DNA of 64,000 bases from Rikenellaceae bacterium (GCA_017936385.1 JAGBFQ010000002.1:1-64000), one strand, 5' to 3'; shown: positions 7,935 to 16,889, numbered from the stretch's first letter. Program-made: numbers and translations. The notes: generated from the letters alone by a model not told the origin.

Positions 7935-9077
7935 TTATTTGTTCTTGAATGTGTATGACAGACCGACTTGTGCATAGTAGACAAGTTGCAACTTGTCAAG
8001 TTGTTGGCGGTCGTAAAACATATCGCACTTGAGTTGGAGTGTCAGATACTTAACGAGTTTAATGTCGAAAGTATTGTTCCACGTGAAGGTCGGAATGATG
8101 TGTACGTAGGGTTCGCTGCCCGTGTATTGGCTCTCACGAGTAATGTCGGTAATCCAACCATAGAATGACGACATTGTGGTGCGGTATGCCACAATACCTT
8201 TGCGGTCGAAGTTGACGTTGAGGCTCATCGAGATGCTCGAACCACCCTCGAAACGTGCGGGAGAGTAGTAGTAACGTCCGGGGCCTTCGTATTGTACGTG
8301 GCGCGGGATGAGCATACCGTAGGGGTTTTTAACTGCGCCAATAGCTCCGTCAGCGGCGTAGTTGTAGCTGCGCAGAGTGGTGTCGCTTACGAACGTGGTT
8401 TGGCACGACAGCACGTCGATGTTGATATTGATGGGAAACTTCTTCTCGGGGCTGGTGAACTTCACACCGACACCGGCATTGAGTGTGGCAGGTGATAGAA
8501 AGTTACTTTTGAGGTTGCCATTCTTAGCCTCGTTGCGGTTGGCGTAACCTTTGTCGAATTGGCTGTTGAACGACATCGAAGCCGAGTATGCCCAATTCTT
8601 GCGTGCGCCCTCTTTGCCGAAGTCCCACGAAGGGTTGATGTTGACAGAGAACTTATCCTGGTTTTTGAACCACTTGTCGCTGGCTTGATAGACTTGGCCA
8701 TAGGCTGCATCGAAACGGGTGTCGAGCTTAAAGAGGTTCTTCTTGTAGATATTGCGAAGGTAGATGGTTCCCGATACGCTGAAGTTGTTTTCACCACCCT
8801 TTACCTGGGTTCGAGCGTCGTTGTAGGCGTTGAACACTCCGGTGATACTGCTTTTGAACTCAAAACTGTTACGCTCTTTGCGCAGAGCCTTACGTTCGGC
8901 TTTGAGTTTGGTTGCGGTTTGGTAATCTATGTCAATATTTGCCGAGGTGGGTTTGTTCTTATTTACGGCAGCCACGGCAGGTTTTTGTTGTTCGGTTGTG
9001 GTATTGACATTGAATTGAGCCTTGGCAGGCAGAGCCGCCACGAGTAGCAGGAGCAGTGTAGTGGTAAAGATTTTCAT
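7935..9077 (-). CDS. DUF3078 family exported protein
   Basis: A 380-residue protein with a clear signal peptide (hydrophobic 7-18, cleavage near PAKA-Q). After a basic, charged segment (LKAERKALRKERN, about 57-69) come many alternating strands typical of a beta-barrel or large beta-sheet protein, with a GGENNFSVSG motif I associate with DUF3078, and an aromatic end (VGLSYTFKNK). DUF3078 proteins are confined to Bacteroidota and are thought to be outer membrane associated; no activity is known. First gene of the operon DUF3078, S41 protease, small protein, rnr. Confidence 0.75.
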   Translation of the reverse strand: MKIFTTTLLLLLVAALPAKAQFNVNTTTEQQKPAVAAVNKNKPTSANIDIDYQTATKLKAERKALRKERNSFEFKSSITGVFNAYNDARTQVKGGENNFSVSGTIYLRNIYKKNLFKLDTRFDAAYGQVYQASDKWFKNQDKFSVNINPSWDFGKEGARKNWAYSASMSFNSQFDKGYANRNEAKNGNLKSNFLSPATLNAGVGVKFTSPEKKFPININIDVLSCQTTFVSDTTLRSYNYAADGAIGAVKNPYGMLIPRHVQYEGPGRYYYSPARFEGGSSISMSLNVNFDRKGIVAYRTTMSSFYGWITDITRESQYTGSEPYVHIIPTFTWNNTFDIKLVKYLTLQLKCDMFYDRQQLDKLQLVYYAQVGLSYTFKNK

Positions 9078-9101
9078 AATTCCAGTTTGATTAATTTCCT
9101 A

Positions 9102-9109
9102 CAAAGATA
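9102..9109 (-). promoter_or_regulatory. -7 box for the DUF3078-S41-rnr operon
   Basis: Minus strand TATCTTTG, 25 bases before the DUF3078 start codon. It is back to back with the dusB promoter at 9142-9149. Confidence 0.6.
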
Positions 9110-9141
9110 TATTTTTCGTCCGAAAGATTCAACTTTTTTAG

Positions 9142-9149
9142 TATATTTG
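9142..9149 (+). promoter_or_regulatory. -7 box for dusB
   Basis: TATATTTG matches TAnnTTTG, 20 bases before the dusB start codon, which fits a short leader. Confidence 0.6.
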
Positions 9150-9169
9150 CCAATCTTTTTTTTAGCACT

Positions 9170-10192
9170 ATGAAAATTGCCGATTTGGATTTGGGTGCCC
9201 AGCCGTTGTTCTTGGCACCAATGGAAGATGTCACCGACCCGTCGTTCAGACACATGTGCAAGGAGTTCGGTGCCGATATGGTCTACACCGAATTCATTTC
9301 GAGTGACGGACTGATTCGGGACGCAGCCAAGTCGCTGGCCAAACTCAATATAGATGATGCCGAGCGACCCGTGGGTATTCAAATCTATGGTCACTTGATT
9401 GTGCCTATGGTCGAGGCGGCGTTGCGTGCCGAGGCTGCTCGTCCCGATGTGATTGATATCAACTTCGGATGTCCCGTCAAGAAGATTGCCTCTCGAGGGG
9501 CGGGTAGTGGTATGATGCGCGATGTGCCGTTGATGGTCGAGATGACACGACGCATTGTCGATGCCGTAAAACTTCCCGTGACCGTCAAGACGCGTTTGGG
9601 TTGGGACGACGACAATAAGAATATCGAGGATATTGCCCTGCGCTTGCAGGATGTGGGTATTAAGGCTCTCACCATCCACGGCCGTACCCGTGCGCAAATG
9701 TATAAGGGTGAGGCCGATTGGACGCTGATTGGCAAAATCAAAAACGACCCACGAATTACCATTCCCATTATTGGTAATGGCGACATTGACTCGGCAGTTA
9801 AGGCACGTGAGGCTTTCGACCGTTATGGCGTAGATGGTGTGATGATTGGCCGTGCAACGTATGGCCGTCCGTGGATTTTCCGCGAGGTGCGCCACTACCT
9901 GCAAACAGGCGAATTGTTGCCCCAACCGTCGGTGTTGGAACGTGTCGAAATAGCCAAACACCACCTGCGCAAATCCATCGAAATAAAGGGCGAAAAGGTG
10001 GGAGTGTTGGAGATGCGCCGCCACCTGACCAACTACTTCAAGGGTATCCCTGACTTCAAGGCCTATCGCATGAAACTTGTCACCGAGATGGATGTTGACA
10101 CGATTCTTGATACACTCGACCAGGTGGGCGAACGCTTTGGCGGGGTCGACACCTCGGAGTGTGTTCCCCCTTCGTTATCTCACGAAATTTAG
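9170..10192 (+). CDS. dusB: tRNA-dihydrouridine synthase B
   Basis: DusB-type flavoenzyme that reduces specific uridines in the tRNA D-loop to dihydrouridine using NADPH and FMN. The 340 residues form a TIM barrel with LAPMEDVTDPSFR at 15-27, the catalytic Cys101 in INFGCPVKKI, the KTRLGWD strand, and IIGNGDI and DGVMIGRATYGRPW phosphate-binding motifs near the end. A small helical domain follows. It heads a two-gene plus-strand unit with a flavin reductase gene six bases downstream; both products use FMN, which may explain the pairing. Confidence 0.95.
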   Translation: MKIADLDLGAQPLFLAPMEDVTDPSFRHMCKEFGADMVYTEFISSDGLIRDAAKSLAKLNIDDAERPVGIQIYGHLIVPMVEAALRAEAARPDVIDINFGCPVKKIASRGAGSGMMRDVPLMVEMTRRIVDAVKLPVTVKTRLGWDDDNKNIEDIALRLQDVGIKALTIHGRTRAQMYKGEADWTLIGKIKNDPRITIPIIGNGDIDSAVKAREAFDRYGVDGVMIGRATYGRPWIFREVRHYLQTGELLPQPSVLERVEIAKHHLRKSIEIKGEKVGVLEMRRHLTNYFKGIPDFKAYRMKLVTEMDVDTILDTLDQVGERFGGVDTSECVPPSLSHEI

Positions 10193-10198
10193 AATAAT

Positions 10199-10843
10199 AT
10201 GAAAGTTATTGCAATAAACGGAAGCCCCCACAAAGAGGGTAATACTGCGCTGGCACTCGGCGTGCTACGCGACGAACTGGCAAAGTTCGATATCGAAACC
10301 GAAATCGTACACATTGGCAATCGCCCCATACATGGATGTATGGCTTGCGGTGTGTGCGCCAAACGACGTAACTTAACCTGTGCCATCGACGATACGGTGA
10401 ACGAGGTTCTGCCCCGAATGGCTGAGGCCGACGCCATTGTACTTGGTTCGCCCGTTTATTATGCCGGTATTGCAGGTACGATGAAATGTTTCCTCGACCG
10501 TGCGTTCTACACCGCCTCGGCAAGTGGCGGAGCGTTCTCGGGTAAGGTGGGTGCAGCTGTGGTTGCCGCCCGACGTGGTGGTGCTACGGCAACCTTCGCA
10601 GGATTGAACTACTATCTTCAGATTTCGCAGATGATAATGCCCGGTTCGAGCTATTGGAATATGGTCCACGGTCGTGCTCAGGGCGAAGCAGTGTGCGACG
10701 AAGAGGGTACGCAAACCATTCGTCACTTGGCACGCAACATCGCATGGATGCTCCGAATGAAGGAGTGTGCCGCAGGCCAAGTGCCAGCTCCCGAGTATGA
10801 ACCCATCGTCCGTACTCAAATCTCCGACCGCCTGCATAAATAA
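10199..10843 (+). CDS. NADPH-dependent FMN reductase (flavodoxin-like)
   Basis: A 214-residue iron-sulfur-flavoprotein/FMN reductase family member. It begins with the flavodoxin phosphate-binding loop INGSPHKEGNTALAL and carries a CMACGVCAKRRNLTC cluster-like segment (four Cys near 44-58), then VLGSPVYYAGIAGTMKCFLDR. The Cys motif resembles the iron-sulfur-binding part of Isf-type flavoproteins, so it may carry an Fe-S cluster in addition to FMN. The substrate is unknown. It follows dusB by six bases and is probably co-transcribed. Confidence 0.85.
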   Translation: MKVIAINGSPHKEGNTALALGVLRDELAKFDIETEIVHIGNRPIHGCMACGVCAKRRNLTCAIDDTVNEVLPRMAEADAIVLGSPVYYAGIAGTMKCFLDRAFYTASASGGAFSGKVGAAVVAARRGGATATFAGLNYYLQISQMIMPGSSYWNMVHGRAQGEAVCDEEGTQTIRHLARNIAWMLRMKECAAGQVPAPEYEPIVRTQISDRLHK

Positions 10844-10860
10844 GGTGCTAATTCGCAGTT

Positions 10861-10930
10861 AATTGCGCATTATGAACTGTGCTTTGTGAATTGTGCATTG
10901 TGAATTGTGCATTGTGAATTGTAAATTCTC
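10861..10930. repeat. Tandem repeat, 14-base unit, about five copies
   Basis: Five consecutive 14-base units begin at 10861, 10875, 10889, 10903 and 10917. The third and fourth are identical (AATTGTGCATTGTG); the outer ones drift. The array lies between the convergent flavin reductase and GT2 genes and reaches the GT2 stop codon. A shorter copy of the same unit in the other orientation lies at 16890-16917. Confidence 0.85.
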
Positions 10931-11852
10931 ACAACCCTCGGCGGGCAATCTTCCAAGCTAACCACGTGTAGGCCGAGTGAAACCATGCTCGAAGGGGCAT
11001 TGGCAGGGCGTTCATCACCCTCAATCGCCACCACAACTTGCGACTGCCGCGAGTGTAGGCATAGAAACTCAGTCGTCGGGCAGCATCTTCAGAGCCGCCT
11101 TTGGAGCTGATTACTATTGCTTTGCCCAACTCCACGCGGGCTATGTATTCATTCAAGGCGGGGTTTGCGGGGTCGTAGAATGATTCGAAACTGTGGGGCG
11201 TGCTTTCGGCGCGATAGATTGCAGAGGAGCGGTTCGAAGCGGCCATATAGTACTCCGTAAGTCGTAGCGGGGTGTAGGCCACAGGGTATGAGCGAGCAAT
11301 CTTGACCCACATAAATTGGTCGCCTCCGAGTTTCATTCCTTCGGGGAAACCTCCCACGCGTGCCACAACTTCGGCGGGAATTACGCTGGCCGAAGGGATG
11401 GCTACGTAACGGGTCATCGACTCTTCAAAGAAATTTTCGACCACACCTCGCTCAGTGGGAGAGTTGCTGGGGTGACGACCGTCGGTGTTGATTATGTCGA
11501 AAGCCGAGCAGTAGAGTCCGCACTCGGGAAACTCCTCAATCAACCCACTCATCTCTTCCAAAAATGTAGGTTTCCACGCATCATCGGCATCCACCAACGC
11601 GTAGTGTGTTCCCGTGGCGTGTGCCATTGCTGTGTTGCGGGCAGCGCACTCTCCGGCGTTGGGCTGACGAATAAGGCGTACCAGCGGCGAGTCGATACTC
11701 TCAACAATTGTGGCCGAACGGTCGGTTGAACCGTCATCCACCACCACAATTTCGTGGGGTAGCACTGTCTGAGCCAACACCGAACGTACCGTGCGCTCGA
11801 TTTCGGCCTCTTTGTTGTAGAGCGGGATTATGACCGAAAATCTAACGTTCAT
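10929..11852 (-). CDS. Family 2 glycosyltransferase
   Basis: A 307-residue GT-A fold inverting glycosyltransferase. The start MNVRFSVIIPLYN is preferred because the GT2 fold begins there and because it overlaps the stop of the Stealth gene by 11 bases; an upstream Met would add 21 residues without fold homology. Key motifs: EIVVVDDGSTDRSA, AARNTAMAHATG and the metal-binding LVDADDAW. The C-terminal part is basic and aromatic, and may contact the membrane. It is the last gene of the trxB, LuxE-like, Stealth, GT2 operon, so it probably adds a sugar to a surface glycan made with the Stealth enzyme. Donor and acceptor are unknown. Confidence 0.88.
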   Translation of the reverse strand: MNVRFSVIIPLYNKEAEIERTVRSVLAQTVLPHEIVVVDDGSTDRSATIVESIDSPLVRLIRQPNAGECAARNTAMAHATGTHYALVDADDAWKPTFLEEMSGLIEEFPECGLYCSAFDIINTDGRHPSNSPTERGVVENFFEESMTRYVAIPSASVIPAEVVARVGGFPEGMKLGGDQFMWVKIARSYPVAYTPLRLTEYYMAASNRSSAIYRAESTPHSFESFYDPANPALNEYIARVELGKAIVISSKGGSEDAARRLSFYAYTRGSRKLWWRLRVMNALPMPLRAWFHSAYTWLAWKIARRGL

Positions 11853-12840
11853 AGCTACATTTGTTGGGAAGAATGGTTTGCAGGGCGTCGAGCAGACGGT
11901 CGCGCACACCCTCAAAGTTCTTGATTTGGGTACTGTCGTTCAGGCAGTACATTGCATAGCGACCCTCACGGATGTAGCGACAAGTGGCGTCGATTCTTTC
12001 CTCGCCCAAGGTGTCGAGCATGGTGTCGTTCTCGGATATGGGCATAAACTGACCCGTCAGCAGTTGTTCGTAACGCATAACCCAGCAGTTTACTCCGTCG
12101 TTGGAGCGTTGGCGGCTGCGACAGGTGCGGTCGAGTATCTCGTGCTCTTCGCGCCACATCTTTTCGAACATACTCTTGAGGTATGGTTGAGGCATGTGGG
12201 TGTCGCTCAATGAGGGTATGGTGTTCCATACTGCAAGGTTGAGCGTTTTGAGTATGTTTTTGACTCCATAGCGGGGCGAGAACCACTTGCACGGGTGAGC
12301 TTTCATTACATCCCACAATTTGTAGCGGCGGTTAATCATCTCGCTCATATTGAGCACTGCGTGGCTTATGGAACAGTGGGAAATCAGCGACAGACGCGCC
12401 ATATCGCACGGCAATCCCTCGCGGAAGAAACGCTCGGGACTCACCGGTCGGCCCAGCATCATATCGTCGTTGAAATATACAAACCTCTCGGCCAAACCCT
12501 TAATGCGGTGCATGTTGAGTTCAATGGGGCGCGACGCAAACGTAGGCAGATACTCTTCGGGGATGTAATCCTCGTGACGCACGATATTCAGTTTGGGATG
12601 CGAAGTGTCGAGCCATTCGGGCAAGTGCCCCCACGTGATAAAGTGGATTTTGCGTACCCACGGGGCGTAGTTCTCCACGGCGCGGAACCAATGGCGCAGA
12701 GTGTCCCAATCCCGATAGCGGATGGGGGCCGTGTTCTCGGAGCCGTCGGGTGTGCAGTGGCGGCGGAAAGCCTGCTGCCACGCAGGGTCCGAGCCGTCAA
12801 CCCAAGTGATGACAAAATCTATGTCGTGTGTTGTATTCAT
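11842..12840 (-). CDS. Stealth-family sugar-phosphate transferase
   Basis: A 332-residue Stealth protein. These enzymes transfer hexose-1-phosphate or similar units during capsule and surface-glycan synthesis and resemble the human GlcNAc-phosphotransferase. The CR1 region IDFVITWVDGSDPAW lies at about 8-22; CR2 spans about 41-130 with YRDWDTLRHWFRAVE, KIHFITWGHLPEWL and YFNDDMMLG; CR3 contains HPCKWFSPRYG; the C-terminal CR4 part includes WREEHEILDRTCRS. Its start overlaps the LuxE-like stop by four bases (ATGA) and its stop overlaps the GT2 start by 11, indicating translational coupling. The substrate cannot be told from sequence. Confidence 0.9.
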   Translation of the reverse strand: MNTTHDIDFVITWVDGSDPAWQQAFRRHCTPDGSENTAPIRYRDWDTLRHWFRAVENYAPWVRKIHFITWGHLPEWLDTSHPKLNIVRHEDYIPEEYLPTFASRPIELNMHRIKGLAERFVYFNDDMMLGRPVSPERFFREGLPCDMARLSLISHCSISHAVLNMSEMINRRYKLWDVMKAHPCKWFSPRYGVKNILKTLNLAVWNTIPSLSDTHMPQPYLKSMFEKMWREEHEILDRTCRSRQRSNDGVNCWVMRYEQLLTGQFMPISENDTMLDTLGEERIDATCRYIREGRYAMYCLNDSTQIKNFEGVRDRLLDALQTILPNKCSYER

Positions 12841-13784
12841 TGTACAAGCAGGTTACATCCTCTGATGTCGCTGTGGGCTATGCGCCCCTCGATAGTGAAA
12901 CTTCCGTCCTCGGTCACTGTTCCCACGTCACCCGTGGCGATGAATGCCACGCTGTCGCGGCTGGCCAAGTCTATGATGTTGATACCTCCGCGTCCACGGC
13001 GGCTTATGGCTGTCGGGTCGGCGGTGTCGCGCACCAACACTCGCATCCAATCGGGCGTGCGGAAAATGCCCTCTCCCATGCTATAAGCTTGCGAAGTCAA
13101 CTCGGCCATTCCGTACTCGGAGTGAATACGCTCAACGCCGAATCTCTTGGTCAGCACCTCGTGTAGTTCACTTTTGCTTAGTTCCTTGCGTTTGCCCTTC
13201 ATTCCGCCCGTTTCCATCACCACACACTCTCCTAAATCGGGACACCTCTCGGCCAAATCAAGCAGGGCGTATGTCACACCTATCAGCACTTTGGGCCCAT
13301 GGTCGGCAGCCATGTCGGAGAGCAACTTATCGTGGTCATACAGATAGAAACCTCCTCCGCGTCCTCGGCGAATCAATCCGTCGACCATATAAATCAACGA
13401 CGAGCCGTCGCGCTCCAAGTACGAGGGCAACAGTCCATAGAAACTCCACCCACTGACATCACCATAGAAGTGTTCCCATCCGCGCACGAAGGCCTCCTCG
13501 TAGTTCTTCAACGAGGCCATGTAGTGACGTGACGGAGTTGTGCCGCCCGTGTTGCTGCTTGTGAACACCTTGGCAGGCTCCTCTTCGCCAGAGTAGAATC
13601 GTTGCGTCTTGAACAACTCCACGGGTACGAACGGAATCTGTTCCAAGCGTTCAACTCCTTCGGGTTTCACTCCCATAAGTCTGACCCATTCGGCATAGGG
13701 TGCGCACCTGTCGGCTTGATAGCGAAACAACTCCAACGCGCGACTCTCAAACTCTTCAGTGTGTATGTCGTAAAACGGTTTCAA
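12837..13784 (-). CDS. LuxE-like acyl-protein synthetase / ANL ligase
   Basis: A 315-residue protein of the LuxE/PaaK-like adenylate-forming group, which activates fatty or other carboxylic acids as acyl-AMP. The phosphate-binding loop is TSSNTGGTTPSRHY at about 86-99; GMKGKRKEL and HSEYGMAELTSQAY are further family-like motifs, and FIATGDVGTV sits where ANL enzymes bind the ribose. It is somewhat shorter than LuxE (about 370). It starts four bases after trxB and overlaps the Stealth gene, so its product most likely works on surface-glycan or lipid building, for example acylating a carrier. This role is inferred; the acyl substrate is unknown. Confidence 0.78.
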   Translation of the reverse strand: MKPFYDIHTEEFESRALELFRYQADRCAPYAEWVRLMGVKPEGVERLEQIPFVPVELFKTQRFYSGEEEPAKVFTSSNTGGTTPSRHYMASLKNYEEAFVRGWEHFYGDVSGWSFYGLLPSYLERDGSSLIYMVDGLIRRGRGGGFYLYDHDKLLSDMAADHGPKVLIGVTYALLDLAERCPDLGECVVMETGGMKGKRKELSKSELHEVLTKRFGVERIHSEYGMAELTSQAYSMGEGIFRTPDWMRVLVRDTADPTAISRRGRGGINIIDLASRDSVAFIATGDVGTVTEDGSFTIEGRIAHSDIRGCNLLVQ

Positions 13785-13788
13785 GGTG

Positions 13789-14709
13789 TTATTTCAACAA
13801 AAAACGTTCGCAATCCAGAGCCGCGATACATCCGCTTGCGGCAGCCACAATGGCTTGGCGATAGTGCGGGTCGCGCACATCACCTGCGGCAAACACGCCC
13901 TCGATGTTGGTGCGGCTTGTGCCGGGTACGGTCTTGATATAACCCTGCTCGTCCAACTCTACTTGACCCTTCACCAAGTCGGTTACGGGGGTGTGGCCTA
14001 TGGCAAGGAAGAATCCCATGATGTCAATAGTGCGCTCTGTGCCGTCGGCCGAACGCAACAGAGCACCCGTTACGCCGTCCTCGTCACCCAGCACATCCAC
14101 CGTGTTGTGTTCCCACAGCACCTCGATGTTGGGCGTATTGCGTACCCTTGTCTGCATAGCCTCCGAGGCACGCAGATAGGGCTTGCGAACAATCATATAG
14201 ACCTTGCGGCAGATGGATGCCAAGTAGGTTGCCTCTTCGCACGCGGTGTCGCCACCACCCACAACGGCCACATCCTTACCACGATAGAAAAATCCGTCGC
14301 ACGTTGCGCACGCACTAACACCCATTCCGCGGAACTTTTGCTCGCCGGGCAGACCCAAATATTTGGCCGTAGCACCTGTGGCGATAATCACGCTGTCGGC
14401 CGTAATTGTGGTTGTTCCGTCGATGGTTGCGGTGAAAGGACGCTCGCCGAGTTCGAGGGCACTAACCACGCCAAAGCGGATGTCGGCGCCGAACTTTTGG
14501 GCTTGACGTTTCATGTCGTCCATCATCACCGTGCCAAGCACTCCGTCGGGATAGCCGGGGAAGTTCTCGACTTCGGTGGTTGTGGTAAGTTGTCCTCCCG
14601 GCTCGATACCCTCATAGAGTACGGGCGAGAGGTTGGCGCGTGAGGCGTATATGGCAGCCGTGTAGCCTGCGGGGCCACTGCCTATGATTAAGCATTTAAC
14701 GTGTTCCAT
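13789..14709 (-). CDS. trxB: Thioredoxin reductase
   Basis: A 306-residue FAD/NADPH disulfide reductase that recharges thioredoxin. The FAD-binding GSGPAGYTAAIYASRA lies at about 10-25, the redox-active CATC at 134-137, and the NADPH-binding VGGGDTACEEA just after. The closing GVFAAGDVRD binds FAD. Length and motifs are canonical. It is the first gene of a four-gene operon with LuxE-like, Stealth and GT2 genes; this pairing has no obvious biochemical reason and may simply share a housekeeping promoter (TACCTTTG at 14735-14742 on the minus strand). Confidence 0.96.
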   Translation of the reverse strand: MEHVKCLIIGSGPAGYTAAIYASRANLSPVLYEGIEPGGQLTTTTEVENFPGYPDGVLGTVMMDDMKRQAQKFGADIRFGVVSALELGERPFTATIDGTTTITADSVIIATGATAKYLGLPGEQKFRGMGVSACATCDGFFYRGKDVAVVGGGDTACEEATYLASICRKVYMIVRKPYLRASEAMQTRVRNTPNIEVLWEHNTVDVLGDEDGVTGALLRSADGTERTIDIMGFFLAIGHTPVTDLVKGQVELDEQGYIKTVPGTSRTNIEGVFAAGDVRDPHYRQAIVAAASGCIAALDCERFLLK

Positions 14710-14734
14710 GTATTTATGATTGGTTTTTAATTTT

Positions 14735-14742
14735 CAAAGGTA
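14735..14742 (-). promoter_or_regulatory. -7 box for the trxB operon
   Basis: Minus strand TACCTTTG, 26 bases before the trxB start codon; it would give a leader of about 20 bases. Confidence 0.55.
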
Positions 14743-14776
14743 TTGTTTTTTGTTGAGAATTGCAATTTCCCCTCCA

Positions 14777-16846
14777 CTATTGAGCCGGCTTGTAGCGCAA
14801 CAAGAGCGAGCTGCGTGGCGAGGGAAGATTCAGTTTCAACCCCTCGATGAGTTGCTGTCCCGTGCGTTGAACGGTGATTTTGTTGTCCTCGTTGTAGATG
14901 TCATAGAGGGTGTCGGCATTGACTCCGCCAAGATGTACCATAATTGACACCTCCGGAGCCTCGTCGCGTCGGAATGCCTGAATGATACCCGAGTTGAGTT
15001 CCGAGTCGTGGAATTGCCAGGCCACCCACTTGTCTTTACCCGTGATGTCGCCGTCGCCGCTCAACGGATAGAAATCTTTCAGATAGAAACCTCTTAATTC
15101 GCGGTACGTGGCCATCAAGTGGCGTAGGTCGGGCACCGAGTTCTTGCGGCTGAACACCTCGCCAAACCACGCATAGGCACTGCTCATACCCGAACGTGCG
15201 CAGTAGCGGTCGGCGTAGTAGATTCCCGTTCCGTGCATAGGCAGGAATTGGCTCAATCCGTACTCGTGGCACTGTTGACAGGTGGGTTCTCCGTAGTGGC
15301 AGTCGGTGCGCCACAGAGGTATGGAGCGCGAAATGGTCTCGATGTCGAAACGACGGCCGCCACTTGCGCAGTTGTCAATCAGCATGTCGGGGAAACGTTC
15401 GCGCAGGTAGTCCCAATAGCGATACAGTCCCTGCACATAGCGTATCTCGGTTATTCCGCGACGACCCACTGAGTCGGCTTCGGCCCAGAACGTGTCGGGA
15501 TTGATGTTGAAATCCTGTCGATAGTGGTCGATGCCGTTCTCCTCGAAGAAGTCACCCATATATTTGCACAGAAAATCGCACGCCTCGGGGTTTCCGATGT
15601 TGAGCAGACGGTGCTTACCCGACTTAGACGATGCGAGCAGCCACTCGGCGGGAAGTTGTTGTTCCCACAGCGAGCCCACGTAGACTCTTTCGGGTTCAAA
15701 CCATACCATAAATTCGGCACCCGCGCGGTGTACCTCGTCGGCAATGGGGCGCAGACCTCTCGGGAAACGTGTCGTGTCGGCAACCCAGCTACCTGCCGTG
15801 GTGTACCAACTGCGACCCTGCTCGCGTGATAGGGGGGCATTGTTGCCGTGATACCAACCTGCATCGAGCCAAAATATTTCGGGTACTATGCCGAAGTTGC
15901 GATGACGTTCGATGACGGCGCGTGCCAGCAACTCCGTGAAACTCTCATACTCACCACACGGTGCGGGGTCGCCATAGTCAAAACCTGCACACAGCGGGGG
16001 AGTAATTAATTCGCCTTGACTATCGCGGGGTGAGTGATGTGCTACTACAAAGCGACGGAAAGCGTTGTTGCCGTCTATTCGGTTTGTGCCCTGCCACAGC
16101 AGTACCGACACACGGGGAGTACGAATCTCCTCGCCCGGATAGAGGAACAAATCCACACCCGGCATACCTGCACAGACATGTAGCCCCTTGTCATTTTGCT
16201 CCCACTCGGCAAACCAGTTGCCCGTCCAACCCAGCGAGAAGAATACTCCACGGTCGCCCCGTGAGTTTGTGACGTTGTAGAACGGGAAAGCCGTCTTGGA
16301 CGAGGGTCGGCCACCCGTAGGCACGTGTCGATAGGTGGTGTCGCTCTCAAGGTCGATTCTCAGCAGGTGGAAGTCGCGGTCGATGGCGTGACAACCTTGT
16401 GCCGTGTAGAGCGTATAACCCTCGGTGGTTTGGTCCGAGATTCTCAGGTCTGCGGCGTTGATGTTGGCGATTTGTGCAGAGTTGTTGGTGTCGTTGTTCT
16501 TCACAAAGAGCGTCCACTCCACGGCGGGGAAGTCGGTGTAGGCCACAATCTCGCAGCGTAGGGCGAGATGTTTGTCGGGTGAGGTCAGCAGCAGGTTCCA
16601 ACGTTTGGTGTTGGCCTCGGAGCTCTCTACGGCAACGAGTCGTCGGCTCCAGCGATGTATGAATCGTTCGGACGACACGCCGTCAATCTCGAACGAGAAG
16701 GGGAGTTGGCTGTTGCGTGCGAACATGGTTTGAACCATTTTTTCGCTTGCGATGGATGCCGAGCGGTCAATCTTTACCGTACCAATTGCCATAGCTGCGC
16801 CACTCACAAGGCACGCTGCGAGCAGTGCAAAAAGTTTTCGCTTCAT
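14777..16846 (-). CDS. GH36 alpha-galactosidase
   Basis: A 689-residue exported glycoside hydrolase that should release alpha-linked galactose from plant or host glycans. A signal peptide covers about 1-20. An N-terminal beta-sandwich (to about 280) precedes the TIM barrel with FWLDAGWYHG at 325-334, WFEPERV, the likely nucleophile Asp445 in HYRQDFN and the substrate-binding CASGGRRFD at 493-501. Asp515 (RTDCH) lies where GH36 enzymes carry the acid/base in an SDNT-like stretch; this assignment is by spacing. A C-terminal beta domain closes the protein. It stands alone between trxB and a small lipoprotein gene, without SusC/D neighbours. Confidence 0.9.
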   Translation of the reverse strand: MKRKLFALLAACLVSGAAMAIGTVKIDRSASIASEKMVQTMFARNSQLPFSFEIDGVSSERFIHRWSRRLVAVESSEANTKRWNLLLTSPDKHLALRCEIVAYTDFPAVEWTLFVKNNDTNNSAQIANINAADLRISDQTTEGYTLYTAQGCHAIDRDFHLLRIDLESDTTYRHVPTGGRPSSKTAFPFYNVTNSRGDRGVFFSLGWTGNWFAEWEQNDKGLHVCAGMPGVDLFLYPGEEIRTPRVSVLLWQGTNRIDGNNAFRRFVVAHHSPRDSQGELITPPLCAGFDYGDPAPCGEYESFTELLARAVIERHRNFGIVPEIFWLDAGWYHGNNAPLSREQGRSWYTTAGSWVADTTRFPRGLRPIADEVHRAGAEFMVWFEPERVYVGSLWEQQLPAEWLLASSKSGKHRLLNIGNPEACDFLCKYMGDFFEENGIDHYRQDFNINPDTFWAEADSVGRRGITEIRYVQGLYRYWDYLRERFPDMLIDNCASGGRRFDIETISRSIPLWRTDCHYGEPTCQQCHEYGLSQFLPMHGTGIYYADRYCARSGMSSAYAWFGEVFSRKNSVPDLRHLMATYRELRGFYLKDFYPLSGDGDITGKDKWVAWQFHDSELNSGIIQAFRRDEAPEVSIMVHLGGVNADTLYDIYNEDNKITVQRTGQQLIEGLKLNLPSPRSSLLLRYKPAQ

Positions 16847-16889
16847 AAGTATAGCTCTTTAATGTGCCATAAAGATACGAATTATTTTT

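Noticed and set aside
10861-10930. Tandem repeats as a CRISPR array
   Set aside because: Units are 14 bases with no spacers, and no cas genes are present in the window.
11853-11915. Longer start of the GT2 gene
   Set aside because: The additional 21 residues lie within the Stealth coding sequence and do not belong to the GT2 fold.
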